64,000 nt of DNA from Agarivorans gilvus. GTDB taxonomy: Bacteria > Pseudomonadota > Gammaproteobacteria > Enterobacterales > Celerinatantimonadaceae. This document shows, one piece after another, positions 33,729 to 43,523 of the stretch. Within the stretch, counting starts at the first letter, position 1. Each line of letters opens with the position of its first letter. The DNA lies in the NCBI RefSeq assembly GCF_001420915.1, contig NZ_CP013021.1, forward strand, positions 4,188,501-4,252,500, written 5' to 3'. Both the position numbers and the translations under genes were made by a program. Below the pieces are notes generated by a model. The model saw only the letters and a program-made list of their open reading frames with translations. It was not told the origin of the DNA and made no database searches.

Positions 33729-33829
33729 AGTGAGTCCATTGAGCAAGTGATTTATGCAACTTTATCATGCGCATTGGATTCAACCAGCTTAAATTGTGAG
33801 TACCATATTTGGGGGGCTAAGTGCGATGC

Positions 33830-35854
33830 TTAGAATCTGAAACGCGCTATTTTTTGCTGCATCTCTTTCATTACGCTGGCGAGTTTGGCTCCGGTATCGG
33901 CCAGCTGTTGTACTCTTGAGGTATTGTCTTCAGAGACTTGGTTGATATTGTCCATGTTCTGGTCTATTTCGTTGGCCACGGCGCCTAACTGCTCAGAAGC
34001 GCTGGCGATTTGTTCATTCATGCTGGTGATGGTGCTAACCGACTGTTTTACGCCAGACAGGGCCTCGTCTACTAAGCTGACTTGGGCAACACCGTTTTGG
34101 GCTAAGCCAGCCGTTTCACCAATTACCTCAACGGCTTGATGGGAACCTTGTTGCAAGCCTGAAATTATCTCGGTGATTTGTTGGGTTGATTGTTGGGTGC
34201 GTTGAGCAAGGGAGCGAACTTCATCCGCTACCACAGCAAAACCGCGGCCTTGCTCTCCCGCTCGGGCGGCTTCTATTGCCGCATTGAGTGCCAATAAATT
34301 GGTTTGTTCGGCAATACTGCCTATTACCTCAACCACGGTGCCTACTTGTTCACTGCGTTCACTTAAGGAGTCGATGACTTCGGTGACCTTGGTCACTTCA
34401 TTGGCTAGGTTTTCAATTGTTGCTACCGCTTGCTGTACCGTATGACGTCCATTCTCTGCTAATTGATCTGCTTGTTCGGCTGCATTGGCTGCTTGTTGGG
34501 CATTTTCGGCTACCGAATTTACCGTTGCCGACATTTCGGTGATCGCTGTAGCGGCTTGGGCGGTTTCTGCTTGTTGTTGCTCCACTCCATGCTTAGTTTG
34601 TTCCGATACTGAGATAATGCTTGTGACCGCTTGTTGGGCTTGCGAACTTGATACCGAAACATCGCTAATCAGTGTTTTTAAATGGCTGTTCATGGTTTGC
34701 AAGGCGCCGCTCAGTTGGCCAATTTCATCTTTACTCTGACTCTGTATGGTTTGACTTAAATCGCCTTGGGCGATGGCGCGCGAGAAGCCCAGTGCCGTGT
34801 TGAGCTCTGCTATCATTTTTGAGGACAACCACAAGGCAAGCATAATACTAACGATCACTGAAATAACGATTAGGATAGAAAGGTTAATTATTGCGCTGTT
34901 TCTTTGGTGATTGATGTTTTGCATCGCATGTTGCATGGATTGCTGCACGGTTGTTTCGGCATTGTCAGCTTGCATAATAAAATGAGCAAAGGCTTGGTCG
35001 AATTGTTCAGTTAATTGCTCCGATTGTTGGGTTTGTGCTAGATAAGTATCGAGTCGATGTTGTGAGGTGGCAATGAAGGCTTTTAGTTGAGTAAGCAGTT
35101 TGCTTTTGTCGACGGCGGGACTCGCGCTCGCTTTCGAGATGGCTTGTTCGGCTTGATGAAAATTTGTCAATATACTCTCGGGAGTGTTTTCATCATCTCC
35201 CGAGAGGCGCTCTTCTAAAAACAGGTGACCATTTGCCAAGAGATAGCGTGCATCACCGAGCAAGTTAACATTTTTCAATAGAAACTGTTGTTTTGACAGT
35301 TCTTTCCAATCGACTAAGACGGTTTGTAGCTGCTCGTAGAGTTGATCAAATTGTTGATCTTCACTGCTGCCTGCCGATGTGGAGTTTGCATAATTTTGGT
35401 AGCGTTGCTGCGCTACTTGGGTAAATACTTCAATATCTTTAATGACTTCCAGCATTGATTGCCTCACTTGGGGATCGCTGCTGGCGATGAAGTCGCCTTC
35501 GTCGTTACTTCCGCCGTCTAATAGTGCTTTGGCATACCAATGGGCTTGTTCGAGAAGAGACCAAACTTGTGTAATATTTTTTTTGCTTTCGCCACTAATG
35601 ATATCTTTAAACAGCAGGTGGGCTTCGGTGGCCTGTAGCTTTATCTCCATCGTGGCATCAACTTGAGGAGCGAAGGTCATACCGGCATTTTTTCCAGATT
35701 CTCCCACTTGGTTAATGTATTTAAGACCAATCATGCCGCAACTAATAATGAGTAAGGTGAGTAATAAGGAGAAGAATAGGAATTTGCCACGTAAAGAATG
35801 GTGAGTGGCTACTTTTTCGGTGGCGGGCTTAGTGGCGGACATCGTTATAGTCAT
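33830..35854 (-). CDS. Methyl-accepting chemotaxis protein
   Basis: The 674-residue chemoreceptor has a transmembrane helix at about residues 24-44, a helical periplasmic sensor region of about 275 residues, a second membrane helix at about 320-343, a HAMP domain (SSKMIAELNTALGFSRAIAQGDL) and a long cytoplasmic signalling domain. The hairpin tip is EQTNLLALNAAIEAARAGEQ, followed by GFAVVADEVRSLA. The ligand is unknown. ATGs at 35854 and 35842 are both possible starts. No che genes are nearby, so it is an orphan receptor. It ends RFRF rather than with a CheR-binding pentapeptide. Confidence 0.94.
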   Translation of the reverse strand: MTITMSATKPATEKVATHHSLRGKFLFFSLLLTLLIISCGMIGLKYINQVGESGKNAGMTFAPQVDATMEIKLQATEAHLLFKDIISGESKKNITQVWSLLEQAHWYAKALLDGGSNDEGDFIASSDPQVRQSMLEVIKDIEVFTQVAQQRYQNYANSTSAGSSEDQQFDQLYEQLQTVLVDWKELSKQQFLLKNVNLLGDARYLLANGHLFLEERLSGDDENTPESILTNFHQAEQAISKASASPAVDKSKLLTQLKAFIATSQHRLDTYLAQTQQSEQLTEQFDQAFAHFIMQADNAETTVQQSMQHAMQNINHQRNSAIINLSILIVISVIVSIMLALWLSSKMIAELNTALGFSRAIAQGDLSQTIQSQSKDEIGQLSGALQTMNSHLKTLISDVSVSSSQAQQAVTSIISVSEQTKHGVEQQQAETAQAATAITEMSATVNSVAENAQQAANAAEQADQLAENGRHTVQQAVATIENLANEVTKVTEVIDSLSERSEQVGTVVEVIGSIAEQTNLLALNAAIEAARAGEQGRGFAVVADEVRSLAQRTQQSTQQITEIISGLQQGSHQAVEVIGETAGLAQNGVAQVSLVDEALSGVKQSVSTITSMNEQIASASEQLGAVANEIDQNMDNINQVSEDNTSRVQQLADTGAKLASVMKEMQQKIARFRF

Positions 35855-36043
35855 TCCTCATCTCTGCCTTAGCTCATATGGCATAGTCATTAGCAATTAA
35901 AGCCTTATTATTTATAAGGTTATGGCTTAATTTTAGGGCTGAAGGGTGTTTTTACAGTGTAGTATAAATGTTGCTAATGTGTTGCGAGCAGGCTTGTTTG
36001 GTGAGTATTGGCCAGTGAGCTATATGTCCCCAGCCATGCTGGT

Positions 36044-36901
36044 TTAGCTTTTCTTTAAGATGGCATCCAATAATGAGACCGGTAATATGCGGCGTAAATA
36101 GGCAAACAAATGAGTAGGAAAGGTGACGTAGTAACGTGCTTTGGGGCGAGGTGACTCGATGGCGTGTAATAGGGCTTTATATACGGCGCTAGGAGGGAGC
36201 GTGAAACGGGTGCTGGGGCCTTCCTTATCCAAGCGCTGTAAGGTGTTTTGGTAAGCACTATGGTGGCGAGACTGCTCGACCTTAACATGTTCTAAAAATG
36301 CTGCTTTGGCATTTTGTCTAAAGGCGCTGGTAATGGGGCCTGGCTCGATTAGTGATACCTGTATTGGAGTATCGGCTAACTCTAAACGGAGCGTATCTGT
36401 GTAGCCTTCAATTGCAAACTTACTGGCGTTGTATGCGCCGCGATATTTCATGGCAACTAGACCTAATACCGAGCTGTTTTGAATAATTTTACCCTGCTGT
36501 CGCGCCAACATATGGGCGAGGGCGATTCGGCTTAAATGATGCCAGCCAAAGAAATTACTGTCGAACTGTTGGCGTAGTGCCTGCGTGGGCAGATCTTCTA
36601 AAGCGCCGGGCTGACCATAAGCACCATTATTGAATAACACATCGATTTTTCCTTCAGCCAGCTTTAAGGCTTGTTGCCAGCCTTGTTCAATAGAACTCTC
36701 AGAGGCTAAATCCAGCTGAATCGCTGGCAGTCCAGTTTGTTGCAGTCTTTCTACATCGCTTAGTTGGCGACAAGAAGCGATTACTCGGTGGCCTCGTTGC
36801 TGCAGTTGGCTAGCACAATAGAGTCCAATGCCGCTGCTACAGCCGGTAATCAGGATGGTTTTAAAGGAAGGGTTCAAGCTATGTCCTGTATTGTTTGTCA
36901 T
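36044..36901 (-). CDS. Short-chain dehydrogenase/reductase family oxidoreductase
   Basis: The 285-residue SDR has the cofactor motif TGCSSGIG (about residues 19-26), the structural motif NNGAYG, catalytic Ser in NSSVLGLVAM and YxxxK in YNASK. The C-terminal region after EPGPITSAFRQNAKAAF resembles SDRs acting on lipid or steroid-like substrates. The substrate cannot be assigned and it stands alone. Confidence 0.9.
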   Translation of the reverse strand: MTNNTGHSLNPSFKTILITGCSSGIGLYCASQLQQRGHRVIASCRQLSDVERLQQTGLPAIQLDLASESSIEQGWQQALKLAEGKIDVLFNNGAYGQPGALEDLPTQALRQQFDSNFFGWHHLSRIALAHMLARQQGKIIQNSSVLGLVAMKYRGAYNASKFAIEGYTDTLRLELADTPIQVSLIEPGPITSAFRQNAKAAFLEHVKVEQSRHHSAYQNTLQRLDKEGPSTRFTLPPSAVYKALLHAIESPRPKARYYVTFPTHLFAYLRRILPVSLLDAILKKS

Positions 36902-37342
36902 AAGGGCTTATTAAGCCCTTGATTTTCAATTTGTCTTAATAAGTGACTAATGTTGAATGAACTAGTGATTTAGTGCAAATTGATTACGCCTATTGGCTGT
37001 GTTTTTATCTGGCTGTGAGGGGGACCGCCTTGTCTTATTTTGGAAGTTGCTAGTCGCGGTGTTTTGTCGTTAAGCAAAGAGATATTGAGTTGACAGGCGG
37101 CTTTGGGAACAAATTTACAACCCAGATTGGCAGAGAGCTTTTCGACGCCTTTTGGTATGCGTTTGGCGTTTAGCTGAAGAGCGAGCAGTTGACTGATTAT
37201 GCTTGAACCTAAGCACAAAAATCGATTAGCGGGCATCAACATGAATAATGAAAGCGGGCGCTCACTTCTGTGCTTTCATTATTCATGGATGCTCGCTTTT
37301 GCACTAAGGCTTGGTAAAAGGTAACTAATGTCATCTTTTTAG
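36902..37342. other. Intergenic region with a possible dispersed repeat
   Basis: These 441 bases contain the long inverted repeat at 37228-37297. They also hold a 90-codon minus-strand frame (36970-37242) that includes GCKFVPKAACQLNISLLND. Its start lies inside the inverted repeat and I see no good ribosome binding site. The frame may reflect a repeated intergenic element rather than a protein, so I leave it uncalled. Confidence 0.4.
37228..37297. repeat. Long inverted repeat (REP-like hairpin)
   Basis: The inner arms are a perfect 16-base match: CATGAATAATGAAAGC (37240-37255) against GCTTTCATTATTCATG (37272-37287), with a 16-base loop. Outside a two-base bulge the pairing continues for ten more bases with one mismatch (AGCGGGCATC at 37228-37237 against GATGCTCGCT at 37288-37297). 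It lies 46 bases past the DUF1127 stop on the minus strand and lacks a T-tract. Confidence 0.7.
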
Positions 37343-37561
37343 CTATTTTTGCCAGAAAGGCTTAGTGGCTTCATGTTGCGCTTCTGCGCGTGTTACTCCA
37401 ATGTCTTTTAATAAGTAGTCGGGCAAGCTGGCAAGAGTTCGCCGAGTTTTTCGTCTTAGCATCAGTTCGCTTAACCCACAGATAGATTTGGCTAACTTTA
37501 GTTTAAGTAACTCGAATGCATTGTTATCAGTTTTGTTGGTATGTTGACAGATAGTATTCAT
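37343..37561 (-). CDS. DUF1127 family small protein
   Basis: The 72-residue protein has the C-terminal DUF1127 motif (RRTLASLPDYLLKDIGVTRAEAQHEATKPFW), an Arg-rich segment (LMLRRKTRRTL) and an N-terminal extension. DUF1127 proteins are small basic proteins; some are RNA-binding regulators. It is divergent from a LysR-type gene 93 bases away, a common pairing that suggests control by that regulator. AAGGAG lies upstream of the ATG. Confidence 0.88.
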   Translation of the reverse strand: MNTICQHTNKTDNNAFELLKLKLAKSICGLSELMLRRKTRRTLASLPDYLLKDIGVTRAEAQHEATKPFWQK

Positions 37562-37653
37562 AGTAGTTCTCCTTGTTGAGGGTTTAAAAATTAACCCTTA
37601 ATGAGCTAAACTGACAAACGATGAAAATTGACACTGAGTTAAGGAAAACTTAA

Positions 37654-38616
37654 GTGAGTGAGCGCATGCCACCCTTACAAGGGCTTTATTATTTTTATAT
37701 GGCTGCCGAACTAGGTAGTTTTAAAGCCGCCGCGGCTCGCTTGTATGTGAGTGCTGCGGCTATGAGTCAGCAAATTCGCCAGTTGGAAGAGCGCATGGAA
37801 CTGCGCCTGTTTGAGCGGCAACATCGAAAAGTTGTTCTCACTGCCGAAGGTCAAATTCTTTATCACTACACTCAGCAGGCATTTCGTCAGCTACAAGATG
37901 GAGTTCGCCAGCTTAGCCAAGATCCCGAACCCAATAGCTTGTCGTTGTCGGTATTGCCATCTTTTGCACAACATTGGCTAGTGCCTCGTTTGGGGGAGTT
38001 TAGTCAGCAGCACCCAGAGTTATCGGTAATGTTAATGCCTAAAGATAGCTTGGTTGATTTTCGCCAAGAGCGAGTTGACCTGTGTGTGCGCTACGGTAAA
38101 GGGCAGTACCCAGATTTACAGTCGATAAAGCTGATGGACGATCACCTTTATCCGGTGTGTCACCCACTGTATTTACAACAGCATCCTAGCTTGTCTTTGA
38201 ATGACTTGAGTTCAAATACTCTCATTGAAGATACAAGGCCTGACATGGATTGGCAGTATTGGTTGAAATTGGCGGGTTTTGACCATCGTAAGGCGAAAGC
38301 CAGTTTGAAATATCAGGGTACACATATGGTGATTGAAGGCGCTTTAGCAGTACAAGGCATCGCTTTGGTTCGCCACAGTTTGGCTTGGAGATATATTCAG
38401 CAAGGTTTGTTGATTAAACTGGCTAAGGTCGAGGTAAAACCACCATACAGTTACTATTTGGTGGCACCAGAGCCGTATTTTAACCGTGATAAAATTAAAC
38501 AGTTTAACGCTTGGATAAGCCAACAAGCGCTAGAGTTTTGGGCTGAAAGCGAATCGCAACGCCAACAAAGCCTGATTATAGATGCCCAACAACAGGGCGG
38601 TTGCGGTGAAAGCTAG
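37654..38616 (+). CDS. LysR family transcriptional regulator (GcvA-like)
   Basis: The 320-residue regulator has an N-terminal winged helix-turn-helix (about residues 6-65: GLYYFYMAAELGSFKAAAARL, SAAAMSQQIRQLEERM, LFERQHRKVVLTAEG) and a LysR substrate-binding domain resembling GcvA. The start is GTG 37654 with AAGGA eight bases upstream. It diverges from the DUF1127 gene and probably regulates it and itself. The effector is unknown. Confidence 0.92.
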   Translation: MSERMPPLQGLYYFYMAAELGSFKAAAARLYVSAAAMSQQIRQLEERMELRLFERQHRKVVLTAEGQILYHYTQQAFRQLQDGVRQLSQDPEPNSLSLSVLPSFAQHWLVPRLGEFSQQHPELSVMLMPKDSLVDFRQERVDLCVRYGKGQYPDLQSIKLMDDHLYPVCHPLYLQQHPSLSLNDLSSNTLIEDTRPDMDWQYWLKLAGFDHRKAKASLKYQGTHMVIEGALAVQGIALVRHSLAWRYIQQGLLIKLAKVEVKPPYSYYLVAPEPYFNRDKIKQFNAWISQQALEFWAESESQRQQSLIIDAQQQGGCGES

Positions 38617-39335
38617 GGCGCGGTTTGCGCTAGTTGGGAGTCTGCTTTAATGTCGATGCGAGTCGCTTCCAAACTTGCCCACGTACTGCCGTTACGTACT
38701 ATTTCAGCTTTAATTAATTGATAATCTAGCTCGGGTGCCAACCATAACCAAGTGCTGCGGTTGTCGCCTTTTTTTTGTTCAATTTTAAGCGTGTCAAAGG
38801 TACCTAAACCGGTGGTAATAGCCTCTTCGGCAATTACATGAAAACGATAGTTGTCTACTTCATCGATAACGTTGTAATAGTAATGAAGATCGGTGAGGCC
38901 TTTCTTTAAATCATTTTGTAGTTGCACCGAAAAACCTGCGGCATCAAGCAGTTGATGAACGTTTTCTGGAGCTTCGAAATGGTGGTGTGTACCGTCGACT
39001 TGAACAATTAGTCCACCATTTCTGTCGGGGTGGCCGATGGCTTGCAGGCTACTAAATAAGCCTTCCTGCTTATGCACAAAGCCTAAGCTTTTTACATTGC
39101 CCTGATAATAGGTGAAGCGTGAAGTATCGTCGTACTTAAGCCCACCGGCGAGTGCCGTAGCGGTGCTTCTAATCTGATAAATGTTATTGCCCAAATCCAA
39201 CAATTGCCGATAGCCTTTGGCTAGAGGAATACCTTTAAAATCAGCTTGGTATTCAGCCTCAAAAGGAAGGATTTGGCTGTATCCGGAAGTGCTAAAACAT
39301 AGCCAACAAACAGTAACAAATTTTAATAAGCGCAT
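38613..39335 (-). CDS. DUF3108 domain periplasmic protein
   Basis: The 240-residue exported protein has a signal peptide (LLKFVTVCWLCFSTSGYS) and a DUF3108 domain: LPFEAEYQADFKGIPLAKGYRQL, then SRFTYYQGNV and a C-terminal GTFDTLKIEQKKGDNRSTWLWLAPELDYQLIK. The function of the family is unknown; an envelope role is usual by location. The stop overlaps the stop of the convergent LysR gene. Confidence 0.87.
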   Translation of the reverse strand: MRLLKFVTVCWLCFSTSGYSQILPFEAEYQADFKGIPLAKGYRQLLDLGNNIYQIRSTATALAGGLKYDDTSRFTYYQGNVKSLGFVHKQEGLFSSLQAIGHPDRNGGLIVQVDGTHHHFEAPENVHQLLDAAGFSVQLQNDLKKGLTDLHYYYNVIDEVDNYRFHVIAEEAITTGLGTFDTLKIEQKKGDNRSTWLWLAPELDYQLIKAEIVRNGSTWASLEATRIDIKADSQLAQTAP

Positions 39336-39587
39336 AATACAGACTCATTGTGCAACTATAAGATTATAGTCTCTAACAGGGCCCGAAGCAGTGTAGCGTT
39401 TCCAAATATTAGTACGCAAGTACTTAATAATGCCTTTCTATAGCTAGATTTATTTTATGAAATGGATTCTTTCTTAAATAAATATATTTCAAAGGTAATC
39501 TCTCTCTCGAAGCGACTACACTTAACTAGTTTTAGGCCTATTACTAGTTTGTTAATGGTGGCTTTCAAGTAGATAAAGAGGTTGTAT

Positions 39588-41675
39588 ATGAAATGGAAGT
39601 TGTATGCATCATGTGTATTTGCTGGCCTTTTGCTTAGCGCCTGTAGTGATGATAGCTCAAGTCTTAGATTTACTCCGGATCCCTCTCCTGAAGTTCCTGG
39701 TGACGAAACTGTCGAATTTCGCGCAGGTGGGGTTGATTTACTCGCCGTTAAGCAAGAGATAGAGGTGACGGCCTTAGATGGTCTGCAAACTTCTCGCACT
39801 GTTGAAGCGATTAAGGGCATTCCCTATGCCCATGCTGAGCGCTTTGAGCATAGTCAAGTGTTACCCATGACCAGCTTAGCGGCATTAAGCCAACCAGTTG
39901 ATGCCACTAAATTCGGGGATGTTTGTCCGCAGCCAGAAACCGAGCTACCAAATTCAGAAGCCTGTTTAAATTTAAACATTTGGCGTCCCTCTGGCACTTC
40001 TGCCTCAGATAGCTTACCGGTTTATGTATATATCCATGGTGGGTCGTTTGAAGTGGGTTCTGGTCAGGCGGCGGATATTATTCCCGATGTGGTGGTGGCT
40101 CAAAGTATCTTAGATACCGATAAGGGCGAGCGCAGCAGTCCTTTTATAGCGGTGACCTTTAACTATCGTCTTGGTTTGTTGGGGAGTTTATGGATTGACG
40201 ATAGCGGCGATACCAAGGGTGGAAACTTTGGTATTGGTGACCAAAAGCGCGCACTCCAGTGGGTTAATGAGTACATTAAGTACTTTGGTGGTAATCCCGA
40301 TGATGTGACGGTATTTGGTCAAGGCGCTGGTGCTACCTCTATTAGTGTATTACAGCAAACGCCCGATCCGGCTCTAGACACCTTAGGTGAGGATGATGTA
40401 GCTGGCGTCTACTTTCACAAAGCAATAATGCAGAGCTTACCGTTTGGCTTGCCGTTTCGTAGTTATGAACTTGCGGAAAGAGGTTCAGTTAGTGTGGAGG
40501 ATGCCCTTGCTGAATTGTTCCCTGACAGAGAACTCAGCGAGCTCACTATCGCCGAGTTGTTAGAGCTGCAGGCAAAAGTTAAATCAGAGCTTACTGGTCG
40601 TTTATTTGGCTTGCCTGATGGCTTGATTGAAGAGCTGGTGAGTGATGTATTAGACGGCATTGACGCCGGTGATGATATGGCAGTGATAGGGGCACGTTTG
40701 GCCTTGAAATATGGGGCTGACATTGCTGGCATTGAACCACGAGCTAAGATGTTGGCGTTTGCGCCTTATCTTGAAAGTCACAGTGAGTGTATTCGTGAAG
40801 GTATTTTAGGCTGTAGAGAGTATGCCGATTACTTGGGTTACCATGTCAGCGAACAAGCGATTGATAGTGACTTGAAGGTGCCCTCGGTCGTGGGCTTTAA
40901 TAGCGATGATTCAAACTCATACACTGCAGCTTTTAAAATTCCCTTTGTGATTAACCTTGAAATTGCCGGCGCTAATCTGCTGGATATTATTATGTCTTTG
41001 TTGGGTAGCGCGGTATTACCGGCTGGCATCGATGACTTTATCCCTTATAGCGATGACAGCATTAATATTCCAGTGTATGCGATTTTGTCATCGATTATTC
41101 ATCTAGACCATACTTCAGCTTTAGACCTACAAGATTTTACGCCAGTAAATGATGATACCAACCTAGCTGGCGTTACCGAGAATATGAGCAAGTTCAACGC
41201 ATTAAATAATGAGCTGATATTTAAGTGTGCCGCTAGGGATTACGTGCAACGCAATGCCGATAATGGCTTAGCGACGCTTTACCATTTCGATTATCAAGCG
41301 AGTTTTAATACCAATGTGGTGGACGATTCGTTTTTCGGCACTTTGGGTAATTTAAGTTGTTTTGGCGGCAAACCTTGTAATAAAGCCGAGGTGCCTTTTA
41401 TCTTTAATCGCTTATACAACGAGCGTGGCACCGAAATTGTGCCAAGCGAAAAAGATAAAGACTTAATGAAAACCGTGTCGCGCCTGTGGTTTAGCGAAGC
41501 CCTTTTCCAAGATTACATTTATAACTCAACCACAGATAACGTATTAATGGTGCGAAATGTCACTGTGGATGCACAAGAGCAAGGCGAAGTGGCCACCGTC
41601 AACGATTGGGAAAGTAGTGTGAATGCAGGGGTTGACCCCGATGCCATGGCGGGGATCTGTGAAGCGATTTATTAG
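39588..41675 (+). CDS. Carboxylesterase-like lipoprotein lacking the catalytic triad
   Basis: The 695-residue protein has a lipoprotein signal (GLLLSAC, Cys near residue 19), so it is lipid-anchored. The body is a type-B carboxylesterase fold: GIPYAHAERF, EACLNLNIWRP, the oxyanion-hole motif YIHGGSFEVGS, FNYRLGLLGSLW and GNFGIGDQKRALQWVNEYIKYFGGNPDDVTVFG. The nucleophile elbow reads GQGAG instead of GESAG, the acidic residue region reads NSDDSNS, and the position of the catalytic His reads CNKAE. All three triad residues appear replaced. It is probably a binding or structural protein. ATG 39588 has AGAGG seven bases upstream. It is followed by an outer-membrane barrel gene after 87 bases. Confidence 0.85.
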   Translation: MKWKLYASCVFAGLLLSACSDDSSSLRFTPDPSPEVPGDETVEFRAGGVDLLAVKQEIEVTALDGLQTSRTVEAIKGIPYAHAERFEHSQVLPMTSLAALSQPVDATKFGDVCPQPETELPNSEACLNLNIWRPSGTSASDSLPVYVYIHGGSFEVGSGQAADIIPDVVVAQSILDTDKGERSSPFIAVTFNYRLGLLGSLWIDDSGDTKGGNFGIGDQKRALQWVNEYIKYFGGNPDDVTVFGQGAGATSISVLQQTPDPALDTLGEDDVAGVYFHKAIMQSLPFGLPFRSYELAERGSVSVEDALAELFPDRELSELTIAELLELQAKVKSELTGRLFGLPDGLIEELVSDVLDGIDAGDDMAVIGARLALKYGADIAGIEPRAKMLAFAPYLESHSECIREGILGCREYADYLGYHVSEQAIDSDLKVPSVVGFNSDDSNSYTAAFKIPFVINLEIAGANLLDIIMSLLGSAVLPAGIDDFIPYSDDSINIPVYAILSSIIHLDHTSALDLQDFTPVNDDTNLAGVTENMSKFNALNNELIFKCAARDYVQRNADNGLATLYHFDYQASFNTNVVDDSFFGTLGNLSCFGGKPCNKAEVPFIFNRLYNERGTEIVPSEKDKDLMKTVSRLWFSEALFQDYIYNSTTDNVLMVRNVTVDAQEQGEVATVNDWESSVNAGVDPDAMAGICEAIY

Positions 41676-41762
41676 CATTGCTTAGTGCTAAAAACACGTT
41701 TTGAGATTTAGTTTTATTGGGCTTAAGTCTAGTTAGCTGGCAAATTTATCCACGGAGGGTAT

Positions 41763-43478
41763 ATGGTGTTGTCATCATATCTACATAAAAAAATATACTT
41801 GGCTATGATAGCCAAAGTCACCGCTATTTGTCTGACGACAATGTTTTTATTACTGGCTGCGCCTTTAAGAGCGGAGCAAAGCACTAACGACACCAATGTC
41901 GATGTGTTTAAGCAATATGGTATCCCCAAGGAACTACCCAAATTTGGCTTGAGCTCTTTAAGTCAAGGTGATCACATCGTTGAACATGTACTTAAAGATG
42001 TCACGGTGGGGGAGGAGACTTCTGAATCGAGCTTCTTTCTCGTGCAAAGCACGGATAAAAAAGGAAATATTGATTTACGAATCAAATATTTTGAGGATGA
42101 TATTGATGGCGAAGGGGACGAACCTACTTTAAATGAAAGCAATTCTTTAAGTTCTATAGAAAATTTGACGAAGACAGAATATAAGCTGCGTCAATATGCC
42201 GAAAGCTTCGACCGTTCAACAGTTAAAGTGACAGAAGTTGACGAGCGTACCGTATTAGTTTCCTTCCAGTATTCCAAATATGCGCTACCGCAAGATATAG
42301 CCTACTTTCGTTTCATGCATGTGCAAATTAAAGTGCTGGAAGGCCAACCTGTGGCGATGACTATCACCAATAGTCAGCCCTTTGAATATGGAAAATATCA
42401 GGTTGAACAATATCAGCAAGCCATCGTGTTCGATAACCTTGCCGATGGTCGGATCATTGTTAAAAGTAAAGTGGTGACTGCTACAGGCTCTTTCAAATCT
42501 AAACCCGCTAGTTTGAAGGTAGTTGTTACTCCAGTGGCGTTCTACGATGATGTTTTAGGCACTGTTGTTCAAGATGATGAGAAACTTAATTATGTTTCTG
42601 ATCCTCGTATCTTAGAAAAACGGGTTAATGTGGACCGAATTTTTCCATTTATGGGGGATTTAGTTCGTCGACAAGGTATCGATCTGCCTTTACCTTACGG
42701 CATTTCAGTGGCTTACCGTAATCAGCAGATGAACTTTGGCTTTTCATCTTTTGATTTAGGTTTAGGTTCGCTGGGCATGGTGAATCTAGACAAGGATTTT
42801 GATCCGGATAAGAGTTTTGCCGAGGTGACTGCTGAAAGTTTCAGTTTGCGTGGTGATGTTTACATCTTACCTTTTTGGAACGTCTATGGCCTCTTAGGTA
42901 AAGTGAAGGTTACCGCCGAGATTGACGCCGACTACACCGCTAATACCATGAATGAGGTTAAGGATACGTTAAATAGTCGCGTTCCGGGTTTAGGTACTGG
43001 TGTGTGTAATACTTTGGCGGAAAATGGTCTGCCGTTTTGTGATGCTGGCCGCTTAAGGGTACCACTGAATTTAGATTATGATGTAGTGGGCTTAGGCACC
43101 ACTCTAGCCGTTGGCTATCGTGAATATTTTGCCTCGTTAAATATGACTTGGGCTGCAACGCGTTTAGAGGGGCTGAATGACTGGGGTGACACCTTGTTTT
43201 CTGCGCAACCAATGCTGGGGTATCAGTTTGTCGACTATCGTGCCCAGTTCTTAATTGGCGCCGAGTACCAAGCGTTAGATGCGAAAATGACCGGCAGCTT
43301 AGGTAACGTTGACGCTTTAAATGGTGAGTTTCTTTACGACATTGGGGTTAAACTCAATTCATGGGCCTACTTGATTGGCTTTAATAAGCAGCTTGGCAAG
43401 CACTACAATATCACAGCGCTTTATAATAAAGGTGAAACTCGAGATGCTGTGACCTTGAGTTTTGGTTACCGCTTTTAA
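41763..43478 (+). CDS. Putative outer-membrane beta-barrel protein, unknown function
   Basis: The 571-residue protein has a signal peptide (hydrophobic AICLTTMFLLLAAPLRA). I do not recognise the family. The first half is soluble and rich in charged residues. The second half shows alternating beta-strand patterns (SLGMVNLDKDF, LDYDVVGLGTTLAVGYREYFASLNMTWAATRLEG) and ends in VTLSFGYRF. A terminal aromatic residue is the usual Bam recognition signal. GGAGG precedes the ATG by four to five bases. It is probably cotranscribed with the esterase-like lipoprotein and may hold it at the cell surface. Confidence 0.7.
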   Translation: MVLSSYLHKKIYLAMIAKVTAICLTTMFLLLAAPLRAEQSTNDTNVDVFKQYGIPKELPKFGLSSLSQGDHIVEHVLKDVTVGEETSESSFFLVQSTDKKGNIDLRIKYFEDDIDGEGDEPTLNESNSLSSIENLTKTEYKLRQYAESFDRSTVKVTEVDERTVLVSFQYSKYALPQDIAYFRFMHVQIKVLEGQPVAMTITNSQPFEYGKYQVEQYQQAIVFDNLADGRIIVKSKVVTATGSFKSKPASLKVVVTPVAFYDDVLGTVVQDDEKLNYVSDPRILEKRVNVDRIFPFMGDLVRRQGIDLPLPYGISVAYRNQQMNFGFSSFDLGLGSLGMVNLDKDFDPDKSFAEVTAESFSLRGDVYILPFWNVYGLLGKVKVTAEIDADYTANTMNEVKDTLNSRVPGLGTGVCNTLAENGLPFCDAGRLRVPLNLDYDVVGLGTTLAVGYREYFASLNMTWAATRLEGLNDWGDTLFSAQPMLGYQFVDYRAQFLIGAEYQALDAKMTGSLGNVDALNGEFLYDIGVKLNSWAYLIGFNKQLGKHYNITALYNKGETRDAVTLSFGYRF

Positions 43479-43499
43479 TTAGCTTATTTGTACTGGGAA

Positions 43500-43523
43500 G
43501 GGAGCGAGTCGCTCCCTTTTTTT
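43500..43523 (+). terminator. Intrinsic terminator after the barrel-protein gene
   Basis: The GC-rich palindrome GGGAGCGAGTCGCTCCC (43500-43516) runs directly into eight T residues, 22 bases after the stop of the preceding gene. Confidence 0.9.

Noticed and set aside
36970..37242. 90-codon minus-strand frame as a protein gene
   Set aside because: The start lies inside a long inverted repeat, there is no good ribosome binding site, and the sequence looks like translated repeat DNA.
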